Shown piece by piece: positions 52,906 to 62,362 of a stretch of DNA of 64,000 nt. Source of the stretch: Microbacterium sp. SSM24. GTDB taxonomy: Bacteria; Actinomycetota; Actinomycetes; Actinomycetales; Microbacteriaceae. Every line of letters begins with the position of its first letter. Position 1 is the stretch's first letter. The DNA is taken from assembly GCF_025989145.1 (NCBI RefSeq), contig NZ_JAPDNQ010000001.1, positions 682,001-746,000 on the forward strand. The letters run 5' to 3'. Below the pieces are notes generated by a model. That model did not search any database and had not been told where the DNA came from. It was given only the letters and a program-made list of their open reading frames with translations. The position numbers and the translations under genes were made by a program.

Positions 52906-53657
52906 CACGGCGCCCGCACCGCGATCGCGTCGGCGTCGAGCGCGGAGCGCACGGCCCGCGCCATCTCGACCGCCGCCGGACTGTCGCCGTGGAGGCACAG
53001 CGAGGCCGCGTCGACGACGACGAGCGTTCCGTCGACCGCGGCGACGACGCCCTCTCGCACGAGGCGCACGGCCCGCGCGGCGACCTCGGCGGGATCGCGG
53101 AGGAGTGCGCCGGGCGCGGTCCGGGGCACGAGGCCGCCGGCGGGCGTGTACCCGCGGTCGAGGAACGCCTCGCGCACGAACGGGAGCCCGACGGATGCCG
53201 CGGCCGCCGTGATCTCGCCGTCGAGGCCGAGCACCGGCAGCGGGCGGCCGAGCAGCTCGGACTGGTCCGCCACCGCGCGGGCGACCGCGTCGGCCAGCCC
53301 TCGGTCGGCCGTGACCGCGTGGTAGAGCGCCCCGTGCGGCTTGACATAGCGCACGTCGGCGCCGGCCGCGACGAGAGCGCCGAGCTGCACGGCGACCGAA
53401 GCGGCGAGATCGTCCGGCGCCATCGCCATCGGGAGGCGGCCGAAGCCCGCAGGGTCGGGGTAGGACGGATGCGCTCCGACCGCGACTCCCATGCGCCCCG
53501 CGCGCTCGACCGCGGCGCGCATGCTCGCGGCATCGCCCGCGTGCCCGCCGCACGCGACGCTCGCGCTCGAGATCACCGCGAACATCGCCTCGTCGTCGGC
53601 GGTGGGCACGCCGTCCACCGTCTCGCCGAGATCGGCGTTGAGGTCGATGGCCGCCAT
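52902..53657 (-). CDS. pxpA: 5-oxoprolinase subunit A (LamB/YcsF family)
   Basis: 251 residues, the usual length. Family signatures: DLNADLGE near the start, ASVACGGHAGD, VGAHPSYPDPAGFGR and VRYVKPHGALYH, and the C-terminal CLHGDSP. It works with the fused PxpBC encoded directly downstream, with a four-base overlap, to recycle spontaneously formed 5-oxoproline into glutamate in the cytoplasm. It probably starts the transcript. Confidence 0.94.
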   Translation of the reverse strand: MAAIDLNADLGETVDGVPTADDEAMFAVISSASVACGGHAGDAASMRAAVERAGRMGVAVGAHPSYPDPAGFGRLPMAMAPDDLAASVAVQLGALVAAGADVRYVKPHGALYHAVTADRGLADAVARAVADQSELLGRPLPVLGLDGEITAAAASVGLPFVREAFLDRGYTPAGGLVPRTAPGALLRDPAEVAARAVRLVREGVVAAVDGTLVVVDAASLCLHGDSPAAVEMARAVRSALDADAIAVRAPW

Positions 53658-53691
53658 GCCCCCACGCTAGCGGCGCGCGCTTCCACACCGG

Positions 53692-53747
53692 GAGTCGCCA
53701 AGACACACCGCTCGGCCGCAGCCATGTCCGGCGTGTCTTGGCGACTC
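53692..53747. repeat. Intergenic inverted repeat A (REP-like)
   Basis: Arms 53692-53710 and 53729-53747 are 19 bases with one mismatch (core GAGTCGCCAAGACAC); the loop is 18 bases. It lies between divergent genes pxpA and the spermidine-synthase-like gene, so it is not a terminator. Confidence 0.8.
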
Positions 53748-53800
53748 GGGTGGGCGGTCGGGGGGTCGGGCCGGGGGCGGACGGGGCTAACGTGGGACGC

Positions 53801-54664
53801 ATGGCGCGAGGGAGGGACGAGGCATCCGCTCCTGCCGTCAGGCTCTCCGACGGCACCCTCGCGCGCGTCGTCACCTCGGCGTACGGCGGCGGGTGGGAGC
53901 TCGACGTCGACGGCACCCCGCAGTCCCACGTCGACCTCGACGACCCGACCCATCTGCACTTCGAGTACGTCGCGCGCATGGGTGCGGTGATCGACCGGCT
54001 CCGGATGCCGCGCCAGCCCCTGACCGCAATCCACCTCGGCGCCGGCGCGCTGACGATCCCCCGGTACGTCGAGTCCACGCGGCCCGGGTCGCGCCAGCAG
54101 GTCATCGAGCTGGAGCCCGCGCTGTGGGACCTCGTGCGCGAGAACCTGCCGCTCCCGCGCGGCGCGTCCATCCGCGTGCGCATCGGCGACGCCCGCGAAG
54201 GCCTCGCCCGGCTGCCCGCCGGGCTCGTCGGCGCCGCCGACCTCGTGGTGTCGGACGTGTACTCGGGTGCGCAGACCCCCGCCCACCTGACGACGGTCGA
54301 GTTCTACGCCGAGGCGGCGAGGTTCCTCGCACCCGACGGCGTGCTGCTCGTGAACGTCTCCGATGGCGCGGGGCTCGCGTTCGCGCGGCGGCAGGTCGCG
54401 ACGATCGCGGCCGTGCTCGACCACGTGATCGTGCTCGCGGAAGTCCAGACCCTCAAGGGGCGGCGGTTCGGCAACCTCGTGATCGCGGCGTCCCGCGCGC
54501 CCCTGCCCACGGAGTGGCTGCCGCGGCTCATGGCGGCGGGCCCCCACCCCGCCAAGGTCGCTCAGGGCGACGAGGTGGTCGAGTTCGCGCGCGGCGCGCG
54601 CGTCGCCACCGACGCCGACGCCACCGCATCGCCCAAGCCCTCGGCATCCGTCTTCGACCGCTGA
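53801..54664 (+). CDS. Spermidine-synthase-like methyltransferase-fold protein
   Basis: 287 residues from ATG 53801. The Rossmann core has the nucleotide loop IHLGAGALTIPRYV, the acidic strand end VIELEPALWDLV, VRIGDAREGLARLP and the catalytic-region DLVVSDVYSG. This is the layout of polyamine aminopropyltransferase homologues without the N-terminal beta domain. Many actinobacterial members of this group are probably not true spermidine synthases, so the substrate is uncertain. It stands alone between divergent pxpA and the downstream ABC transporter. Confidence 0.8.
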   Translation: MARGRDEASAPAVRLSDGTLARVVTSAYGGGWELDVDGTPQSHVDLDDPTHLHFEYVARMGAVIDRLRMPRQPLTAIHLGAGALTIPRYVESTRPGSRQQVIELEPALWDLVRENLPLPRGASIRVRIGDAREGLARLPAGLVGAADLVVSDVYSGAQTPAHLTTVEFYAEAARFLAPDGVLLVNVSDGAGLAFARRQVATIAAVLDHVIVLAEVQTLKGRRFGNLVIAASRAPLPTEWLPRLMAAGPHPAKVAQGDEVVEFARGARVATDADATASPKPSASVFDR

Positions 54665-54689
54665 CCCCGCGGGCGCGTGTCGGGCGATG

Positions 54690-54744
54690 CATGTCCCGCG
54701 AATGGTCGGCCGAGGGACCGCAGACCCGCCGATCGTGGGACATG
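54690..54744. repeat. Intergenic inverted repeat B (CATGTCCC family)
   Basis: Arms 54690-54701 and 54733-54744 (CATGTCCCGCGA against CATGTCCCACGA). The right arm is followed by GGATGCCGCGACGG, exactly as in repeat C at 59609-59656, so the two belong to one family. Confidence 0.75.
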
Positions 54745-54758
54745 GATGCCGCGACGGG

Positions 54759-54824
54759 CGCTGTCACAGCGCCATGACAGCGCCGTGACAGCGCTGTGGA
54801 CGGCGTGACAGCGGGGTGACAGCG
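54759..54824. promoter_or_regulatory. Array of TGACAGCG operator-like sites upstream of drrAB
   Basis: TGACAGCG occurs at 54775, 54786, 54806 and 54817. It occurs inverted (CGCTGTCA) at 54759, and an imperfect inverted copy (54792) makes TGACAGCGCTGTGG a near-palindrome. Spacings of 11, 20 and 11 bases place the sites on about one face of the helix. The array ends 48 bases before the ABC transporter start. It looks like a cooperative operator for a dimeric repressor, but no regulator gene lies next to it. Confidence 0.65.
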
Positions 54825-54872
54825 GTGCCGGCGCATGGTGGACGCGAGCCATTCAGAGAAAGGCACATCACC

Positions 54873-55870
<998 letters not shown>

Positions 55871-55874
<4 letters not shown>

Positions 55875-56680
55875 CCACCGCAGTACTCGACCCCGCCGCA
55901 CCTCTCAAGAACCACGTGAGTCTCGGACAGTCCGTCCGCAACTCGCTCACGATGGCCGGCCGCGGACTCATCAAGATCCGACGCACGCCCGAGCAGCTCA
56001 TCGACGTGACGGTGCAGCCGATCATCTTCACCGTGATGTTCGCGTACATCTTCGGCGGCGCGATCGCCGGCAGCGTCGCGGACTACCTGCCCTTCCTGCT
56101 CCCCGGCATCCTCGTGCAGACCGTCATCACGACCTCGGTCGTCACGGGCGTGCAGCTGCGCGAAGACATGGAGAAGGGCGTCTTCGACCGCTTCCGATCG
56201 CTGCCGATCGCCCGCGTCGCGCCGCTCGCCGGTGCGCTGCTGGCCGACACGCTCCGCTACGCGATCGCGACGACCCTCACATTCGCGACCGGCTACATCA
56301 TGGGCTACCGGCCCGCAGCCGGACTCGGCGGAGTGCTCGCGGCAGGACTCCTCGTCATCGGCGCCGCGTGGGCGCTCAGCTGGATCTTCGCGTTCTTCGG
56401 CGTCATCGCCCGCACCGCGGCATCCGTCCAGGGGATCTCGTTCCTGATCCTGTTCCCGCTGACGTTCCTCTCGAACGCCTACGTGCCGATCGACACCCTG
56501 CCGCCGGCACTCGCGTGGTTCGCGTCGATCAACCCCGTCTCCCACCTCGTGTCGGCCGCTCGGGCGCTCACGATGGGGACGGATGCCGGAGCCGACATCG
56601 TCGCCACCGTCATCGGCGCCGCGGTCGTGGTGGCGGTGTTCGCGCCTCTGACCGTGCGGGCCTACATGCGGCGAGCGTGA
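55871..56680 (+). CDS. ABC-2 type permease, DrrB family
   Basis: 269 residues from ATG 55871, overlapping the ATPase stop as ATGA. Six membrane segments. The ABC-2 signature region FPLTFLSNAYVPIDTLPPALAWFASINPVSHLVSAAR is clear (residues about 195-235). It forms the membrane half of the DrrAB-type exporter. Its stop is 17 bases from the stop of the convergent regulator gene. Confidence 0.9.
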
Positions 56681-56697
56681 CGGATGCCGCGGTCGGT

Positions 56698-59583
56698 CTA
56701 CGGCCGCGGCAGCACGTCGACGAGGCTCGCCAGCTCTTCGTGCGCGGCGTCGGAGGTCAGCTCCGGCGCCGCGCCGATGTGCGAGGCGACACGGCGGTAG
56801 AACGGGTCGGAATCGTCCGGCCGCCCGCGCAGCGATGCCGACGCCGTCAGGGCTCGGCGCGCCGCGGACTCTTCGCCGGTTCCGGCGAACCAGCCCGCGA
56901 GGCTCAGCGCGACATCCGCGATGATCGGCTGGTCGCCGCTGCGCAGCGCGAGCGGGATGGCCGTGCGCAGGTCGGCCGCCGCCTCGTCGTACCGTTCCAG
57001 GAGCACGAAGGCCTGTGCGCGCTTGGACGTGGCCCACGCCGTCATCTGGTCGGGGAAGCCGGCGTTGGCGCCGATCGGAACGTGTTGGAGCTCGCGCAGC
57101 GCCGCCTCGCCGTCACCGGCCGCGATCTCCACCGTCGCGGCGCTCATGTGCGCCTGTGCGACCGCGCGGTCCGAGCCGTCGGCGCGCGCGGCGAGCTCGA
57201 TCTCCGCCAGGCGCTCGCGGGCCTCGTCGACGCGACCGAGCCGCAGCAGGATGCCCAGGCTCTGCGACCGCTGCTGCAGCAGGTCCGCGACGGACGTGAG
57301 CCCGGTGAACCCCTCGGTCGAGGTGTCGGCCACCTCGAGCGCTTCTTCCAGCCGCCCCTCGAGCATCAGCCACTCGGAGCGCATCTGGCTCGCGAATGCG
57401 ATGCCCCAGATGTCGCCGAGCCCGTGGAACATGCGGACCGCGCGCTCGCTCTCGACGCCGAGCGTCTCGACATCGCCGCTGTTCTGCGCGACGGCTGACC
57501 GGATCATGCTCACGAACGCCAAGGACCACTCGGGGGCGTCGGGGGCAGCATCCGGAATCGCGAACCCTCCCGACCAGCCCCACCCGCGCTCGTGGCGCTC
57601 CACGGCCTGGCCGACCGCCGCCAGCAGCGGCGGGAGCACCGCCGTGAGCTCGGAGGGATGGCGCGCGGCGCTCTCGGCGATCCGCGCGCGTCGTGCGTCG
57701 AAGTCCGGGAACCCAGGGATCTCCGCCGCCTCGCCGCCGGTCATGCCCGCGGCGGCGGTCATGAGTCCCAGCATGAGTGCGACGCCGTTGACGACCACGG
57801 CGGCTTCGGAGTCGAGGGGATCGACATCGGAGGAGAACCGCCGGATGCCGTCGGACAGGTCGTCGAAGCGCTCGCGCATGACGCACGGCCAGAGCGACGC
57901 CCGTACGAGCGCGACTCCCGTCTCCTCGAGGCCCGGCCGCTCACCGCACCAGCGGAGCGCGGCCGACAGGTTCTCGTCGTTCGCATCGAACCACGCCAAC
58001 CCCTGGCGGACCCGCGCACCTCGCAGCAGAGGCTCGCGCTCGCCCGCCAGCTGCGCCATGACGCGTGCCTGGCGCCCGCGGGCCTCGGGCTCGCGATCCG
58101 ATGCGCGCAGGCGGTCGACACCGTACGCGCGCACGGTCTCGAGCATGCGGTAGCGGCCGTCGCCGCGGCGCAGCAGCGATCGATCGACGAGCAGATCGAA
58201 CGCCGCCGGGGTCGTCTGGAACATCGCCGCGACCGTCGCGACGTCACCCGCGCCGATTCCGTCGGGGAAGACGGATGCCGCGAGCAGTGCCTCCCGCTCG
58301 GTCGCGGTGAGGGTCTCCCAGCTCCAGTCGATGAGCGCGCGCAGCGTCTGGTGACGCGGGTCGGCCGTGCGCGGGCCGGATGCCAGCAGGGTGAACCGGT
58401 CGTCGAGGCCCTCGTCGATCTCGGCGAGGGTGAGCGTGCGCGCCCGCGCCCCGGCCAGCTCGAGGGCGAGCGGCAGCCCGTCGAGTCGCCGCACGATGCG
58501 ATCGACGACCTCGCCTTCGCCGGGCTCGGGGCCGGCGCCCCGAGCGGCGCGCACCCGGCGCGAGAACAGTTCGACCGCATCGACGGCGGGAAGCGGACCG
58601 AGGTCGACGAACGCCTCACCCGAGACGCCGAGCGGCTCGCGGCTGGTGGCGAGGATGCGAGCGGCGGGCGTCGCACGCAGCAGCGCGAGGGCGACCTCGG
58701 CCGCCTCGGCCGACACATGCTCGCAGTTGTCCAGCACGATCAGCACGCGGCGGCCGGCGAGCGCCTCGAGAGCGCGCTGCCGCGACGACATCGGACTGGC
58801 GGCGGTCGTCGAGTCGGCGATCCGGATGCTGCGGCCCGCGGCAGCCGCGACGGCCGCCCACACCTCGCCGGGCGCGGCCGGGGCGAGCTCCACCACGACG
58901 GTCGCCTCGACCCACGCCCGCGCCGTCTCGAGTGCGAGGGTGGTCTTGCCGGCGCCGCCCGGACCGATCAGGGTGACCAGGCGCTCGGCACCCAGCTGCG
59001 CGTCGATCGCGTCGAGCTCCCGTCGACGTCCGACGAGCGGAGTGAGGGCGGCGGGGACCGCGGGCGACGCGACGGCGGAGGTCGTCCCCGCATCCGCGGC
59101 GGGCCCGACCTCGCGCAGGATGCGCTCGACGTGGGCGCGATCCTCGAGGAGGTCCCGCACCACCCAGTCGAACTCCGGGCCCGGGGTCCACGGGTCGGCG
59201 GTCCACAGCGCGCCGGCGCGTTCGGCGAGAGCGACGGCATCCCTCGCCTCGGGCTGACGGCGAGCCGCCGCGACGAGATCCTGGAAGGCCGTGATGTCGA
59301 CGTCGTCCCGCGAGACGGCCAGACGGTACCCCCCGGGCTCGGACACGACGGCGTCGGCGCCGAGCGCGCGGCGCAGGCGCGAGACGAGCGACTGCAGGGC
59401 GGCTCGGGGATCCTCGGGTGAATCGTCTGGCCAGACGTCTTCGGCGAGCGCCCGGTAGGCGACCGCCGTCCCGGCATCGAGTGCCAGCCGGTAGAGCAGC
59501 GCCTGCTGGCCCCGCCCGTGCACGGACAGGGCCTCGCCATCGGGGCCTTCGAGTCGCAGCCCGCCGAAGAACCTCAGACGCAC
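56698..59583 (-). CDS. Winged-helix/STAND regulator (AfsR-like)
   Basis: 961 residues. An N-terminal OmpR-like winged helix (about 1-92; DSPEDPRAALQSLVSRLRRALG) is followed by a short BTAD-like part (about 95-160). A STAND NTPase follows (about 180-450) with LIGPGGAGKTTLAL, VLIVLDNCEHV and LATSREPLGV, then TPRs. This is the domain order of large SARP/AfsR activators. It converges on the drrAB operon and diverges from the small TPR gene. A role in controlling drrAB is possible but unproven. GTG start at 59583. Confidence 0.85.
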   Translation of the reverse strand: MRLRFFGGLRLEGPDGEALSVHGRGQQALLYRLALDAGTAVAYRALAEDVWPDDSPEDPRAALQSLVSRLRRALGADAVVSEPGGYRLAVSRDDVDITAFQDLVAAARRQPEARDAVALAERAGALWTADPWTPGPEFDWVVRDLLEDRAHVERILREVGPAADAGTTSAVASPAVPAALTPLVGRRRELDAIDAQLGAERLVTLIGPGGAGKTTLALETARAWVEATVVVELAPAAPGEVWAAVAAAAGRSIRIADSTTAASPMSSRQRALEALAGRRVLIVLDNCEHVSAEAAEVALALLRATPAARILATSREPLGVSGEAFVDLGPLPAVDAVELFSRRVRAARGAGPEPGEGEVVDRIVRRLDGLPLALELAGARARTLTLAEIDEGLDDRFTLLASGPRTADPRHQTLRALIDWSWETLTATEREALLAASVFPDGIGAGDVATVAAMFQTTPAAFDLLVDRSLLRRGDGRYRMLETVRAYGVDRLRASDREPEARGRQARVMAQLAGEREPLLRGARVRQGLAWFDANDENLSAALRWCGERPGLEETGVALVRASLWPCVMRERFDDLSDGIRRFSSDVDPLDSEAAVVVNGVALMLGLMTAAAGMTGGEAAEIPGFPDFDARRARIAESAARHPSELTAVLPPLLAAVGQAVERHERGWGWSGGFAIPDAAPDAPEWSLAFVSMIRSAVAQNSGDVETLGVESERAVRMFHGLGDIWGIAFASQMRSEWLMLEGRLEEALEVADTSTEGFTGLTSVADLLQQRSQSLGILLRLGRVDEARERLAEIELAARADGSDRAVAQAHMSAATVEIAAGDGEAALRELQHVPIGANAGFPDQMTAWATSKRAQAFVLLERYDEAAADLRTAIPLALRSGDQPIIADVALSLAGWFAGTGEESAARRALTASASLRGRPDDSDPFYRRVASHIGAAPELTSDAAHEELASLVDVLPRP

Positions 59584-59608
59584 GCCTCAACGATAGGCCC
59601 GCCGCCCT

Positions 59609-59656
59609 CATGTCCCGATCCGCATGGTCGTTTCCCCCGTTGCGGATCGGGACATG
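59609..59656. repeat. Intergenic inverted repeat C (CATGTCCC family)
   Basis: Perfect 16-base arms 59609-59624 and 59641-59656 (CATGTCCCGATCCGCA) with a 16-base loop. It lies between divergent genes. It shares motif and right flank with repeat B. Confidence 0.85.
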
Positions 59657-59745
59657 GATGCCGCGACGGCGTGCCACGACCGGAGAACCGCATCTCCCGG
59701 GGCACACTGGGAGGGAGCCAGCTGCCGTGTGCGAAGGGAGTCGCT

Positions 59746-60273
59746 GTGAGCTACATCCGCGGGTACGACCCCGACACCCTCCGCGAGAAGGTCGACGCTC
59801 GCCACTGTCGTGAACGCCTCGACGAGATCGGCGAGCAGCGCAGCCTTCCCGCCCTCCTCGAGCGGGTCTGGCTGCTGAAGGTGCTCGACCGGAGCGAGGA
59901 CGCCCTCGTCGTGTCCGAGCAGTCGGTGCGCGTCGCACGCATGGCCGGCACCCGCAAGGACCTGCTGCGCGCCCGCATCCTCCACGCGACGGTGCTGCAG
60001 GCGCGCGGCGCGTACGCCGCCGCCGATCAAGAGCTCACGACGTGCGCCGAGGAGGCCGAGGGCCAGGGATGGGCCGGCATCGCCGCGTTCGCGGTCCAGC
60101 ACCGCGGCAAGGTCGCGTACGAGGCCGGTGACTACGAGTCCGCACGCCGCGACTTCAAGCGGGCGCTGTTCCTGCGCCAGGAGTCCGGCGCGCCCGACGA
60201 CCAGCTCGAGTCCACGCTGCTCGCCATCGATGCCGCCGACCGTCGCCGGGCAGCGGCATCCGTCGCCAGCTGA
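59746..60273 (+). CDS. Small TPR-like protein, hypothetical
   Basis: 175 residues from GTG 59746 with GAAGGGAG upstream. Helical pairs of TPR type (ARMAGTRKDLLRARILHATVLQARGAYAAADQEL; AYEAGDYESARRDFKRALFL). No catalytic motif and no signal. It probably acts as a protein-interaction adaptor. The gene is alone, 29 bases before the SprT-like gene on the same strand. Confidence 0.75.
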   Translation: MSYIRGYDPDTLREKVDARHCRERLDEIGEQRSLPALLERVWLLKVLDRSEDALVVSEQSVRVARMAGTRKDLLRARILHATVLQARGAYAAADQELTTCAEEAEGQGWAGIAAFAVQHRGKVAYEAGDYESARRDFKRALFLRQESGAPDDQLESTLLAIDAADRRRAAASVAS

Positions 60274-60302
60274 CTGTCGCAGGCTCGGCCTAGTCTCACT
60301 CC

Positions 60303-60791
60303 ATGTCGGATCTTCAACGCGTGCGCCATTGGGCCGAGGCCCTCATCGCCGTGCACCTCGACGACTCCTGGTCGTTCGGGTTCGACAACGCCAAGCGCCG
60401 CGCCGGCCTGTGCGACTACACGCACAAGCGCATCAGCGTGTCGCGGTACCTCGCCGCCCGGCACGACGACGACGACAACCACCAGACCCTGCTGCACGAG
60501 GTGGCGCACGCCCTTGCAGGACCGGCCGCGGGTCACGGCCCGAAGTGGAAGACGATCGCACGCGACCTCGGGTACGTCGGCGGCACGACGCACCGCGGCG
60601 AGACGGCGACCGAACTCGCGCCGTGGATCGGGGTGTGCCCGTCCGGTCACGTCGCCTACCGGCACCGGCGTGCGACCCGGCCGACGTCGTGCGCGAAGTG
60701 CGCGCCGCGGTTCGACGAGCGCTTCGCCTTCTCGTGGACGCGGCGCGAGATCACTCCCGCGACCCGCCTCGCCGCGAAGACCCCTCGCTGA
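60303..60791 (+). CDS. SprT-like zinc metalloprotease domain protein
   Basis: 162 residues. HEVAH at 65-69 with a third ligand in the AGHGPKWK segment (His78) gives the SprT/zincin site. A C-terminal zinc-ribbon-like set follows (CPSGH near 112-116 and CAKC near 130-133). SprT proteins relate to SPRTN proteases that cut DNA-protein crosslinks, but bacterial members are little studied. Cytosolic; no signal. Confidence 0.85.
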   Translation: MSDLQRVRHWAEALIAVHLDDSWSFGFDNAKRRAGLCDYTHKRISVSRYLAARHDDDDNHQTLLHEVAHALAGPAAGHGPKWKTIARDLGYVGGTTHRGETATELAPWIGVCPSGHVAYRHRRATRPTSCAKCAPRFDERFAFSWTRREITPATRLAAKTPR

Positions 60792-60811
60792 GGAGGTCGC
60801 TCGCCGGCGGG

Positions 60812-60883
60812 GCCTGCGTCGCCGGCCTGTGCCGCGCCGCCGGCCCGTGCCGCGTTGCCGGCCCATGCCGCGTCGCCGGCCCG
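60812..60883. repeat. Four 18-bp tandem repeats
   Basis: Units at 60812, 60830, 60848 and 60866 with consensus TGCCGCGTCGCCGGCCCG, in the convergent gap between the SprT-like and ComB-like genes. The last three differ from one another at only a few positions. A small minisatellite, not coding. Confidence 0.85.
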
Positions 60884-60889
60884 CTCGGT

Positions 60890-61525
60890 CTAGAGCGCGA
60901 CGAACGTCCCGTCGCGCAGGACGGGAACGACGGATGCCGCGTCCACCGCCGCAGCGGCGAGCACCTCGTCGCGGCGACCCGCCGCGTCGAGTTCGCGGCC
61001 CGAGCCGCTCGCGGTGAGCAGGTGCTTCGCCGCGCCGCGCAGGGCACGGAATCCCTCGCCCGCGACCGCGGCCTCGGGTGAGGAGTGGTCGATGCCGAGC
61101 CCGGCGAGCGCGTCGATCACGGCGCCCGCGCCGAGGAGGTCCTCGACCGCGAATCGCAGGGGCGCAGCGGGGTCGCGCGACGTGAGCTCGCCGCACGCGA
61201 TCACCGCGATGCTCGTGCGCGCGCCCCGGTGCTCCTGCTCGGCGAGGATCGCGCGGGCGACGGCTGCCGCATTGCGGAGGCCGCCGAGAAGGACGAGCCC
61301 GGTCGCCGCCGCCGCGACGGCGGCGCCGTTGATCGAGACGGCGTGGGCCGCGGCATCCAGGGGCACCTCCTCCCCGCGCTCGACCGCCTGCACGACCGTC
61401 GACGAGAACCGCAGCACGTCCACCACGACGACGACGTCTGACGGCGCGAGGCGGTCGAGGCCGTCGAGGCCCCACTCGAAGCGCACCTGGTACGCGGACT
61501 GATCGAACGGGGACGCGGCGGGCAT
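60890..61525 (-). CDS. 2-phosphosulfolactate phosphatase family protein (ComB-like)
   Basis: 211 residues from ATG 61525 (MPAASPFDQSAYQ); the upstream part of the frame crosses the inverted repeat and is not coding. Family blocks: VVVVDVLRFSSTVVQA near residue 33, LGGLRNAAAVAR, VIACGEL and AVEDLLGAGAVIDAL. ComB releases phosphate from 2-phosphosulfolactate in archaeal coenzyme M synthesis. Actinobacterial members lack that pathway, so the true substrate is unknown. Confidence 0.82.
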   Translation of the reverse strand: MPAASPFDQSAYQVRFEWGLDGLDRLAPSDVVVVVDVLRFSSTVVQAVERGEEVPLDAAAHAVSINGAAVAAAATGLVLLGGLRNAAAVARAILAEQEHRGARTSIAVIACGELTSRDPAAPLRFAVEDLLGAGAVIDALAGLGIDHSSPEAAVAGEGFRALRGAAKHLLTASGSGRELDAAGRRDEVLAAAAVDAASVVPVLRDGTFVAL

Positions 61526-61544
61526 CCGACCAGCGTAGAGCCGC

Positions 61545-61650
61545 GGCGGCGCATAACTCCTGCAGTTTCGTGCGCGGCTTCGGAGGCAACCCCGACATCG
61601 CGGCCCGCCGACCGCAGCATCCGGCAAATGTGCAGGAGTTATGCGCCGCC
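61545..61650. repeat. Intergenic inverted repeat D (REP-like)
   Basis: Perfect 20-base arms 61545-61564 and 61631-61650 (GGCGGCGCATAACTCCTGCA) 66 bases apart, between divergent genes. Confidence 0.85.
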
Positions 61651-61721
61651 CGCCGCGCGAACGGCCCGTCTCGGTAGCGCCGATCCCGCCGCGCTGCAGC
61701 GACGCGGTGCGACACTGGAGC

Positions 61722-62237
61722 ATGCGCATCCTGCTCAAGCTGGTCATCGACTGCGATCCGGATGCCGCGTGGCGGGCGTTGCACTCGCCCCGCGCCGTCG
61801 CCGAGCTCTACGGCCCGCTCCTGGATCTCGAGCCGATGATCCCCGACGGACTGCCGACGTCGTGGTCGCCGGGCGACGACGTGCCCGTCCAGCTCGCCGC
61901 GCTCGGTAGGGTGCCGGCGGGCCGGCAGCTCATCCACGTCAGCGAGCGCGAGGTCGACGAGCCCGCGGGGCGCGTGCGGATCTTCCGGGACAGCGGCATC
62001 CCGCTCACCGGCCCGCTGTCGAGCCTCGACGTGTGGGACCACCAGATGGCCGTCTCCCCCGCACCCGGCGAGCCCGGCCGCACCCTGTGGCGCGACCGGC
62101 TCGTGATCGGCGGGGCGACCGCCCCCATCCTGTGGCCGGTCCTTTGGAGCGCCTGGCAGTGGCGCGGCGCACGCATCAAGGCGCTCGCCCCGACGTGGGC
62201 CCACGATCTCGCCGCCGACGCCGACCCCGCGATCTGA
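61722..62237 (+). CDS. SRPBCC-like protein, hypothetical
   Basis: 171 residues from ATG 61722 (MRILLKLVIDC) with GGAG close by; the frame upstream runs into repeat D. An N-terminal strand, VIDCDPDAAWRALHSP, and C-terminal helix (WPVLWSAWQWRGARIKALAPTW) fit a START/SRPBCC-type ligand-binding fold. No specific family assigned. Confidence 0.7.
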   Translation: MRILLKLVIDCDPDAAWRALHSPRAVAELYGPLLDLEPMIPDGLPTSWSPGDDVPVQLAALGRVPAGRQLIHVSEREVDEPAGRVRIFRDSGIPLTGPLSSLDVWDHQMAVSPAPGEPGRTLWRDRLVIGGATAPILWPVLWSAWQWRGARIKALAPTWAHDLAADADPAI

Positions 62238-62267
62238 CCCGCCGCCCCCGCCCCGCCTACGCCCCAT

Positions 62268-62331
62268 CCGTTTGTGCGGGCAAATGCACGCCTGACCCGC
62301 GCGTGTTGCGCACATTCGCCCGCACAAACGG
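62268..62331. repeat. Intergenic inverted repeat E (REP-like)
   Basis: Arms 62268-62286 and 62313-62331, 19 bases with one mismatch (core CCGTTTGTGCGGGC), and a 26-base loop. It lies between convergent genes, so here it could also terminate transcription. Confidence 0.8.
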
Positions 62332-62362
62332 CCCGGGGGAGCGGGACGGAGAGCGGGGGGGG

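Noticed and set aside
56698..59583. Regulator as a fourth DUF4062-STAND gene
   Set aside because: Similar NTPase and TPR, but its N-terminus is an OmpR-type winged helix, not DUF4062.
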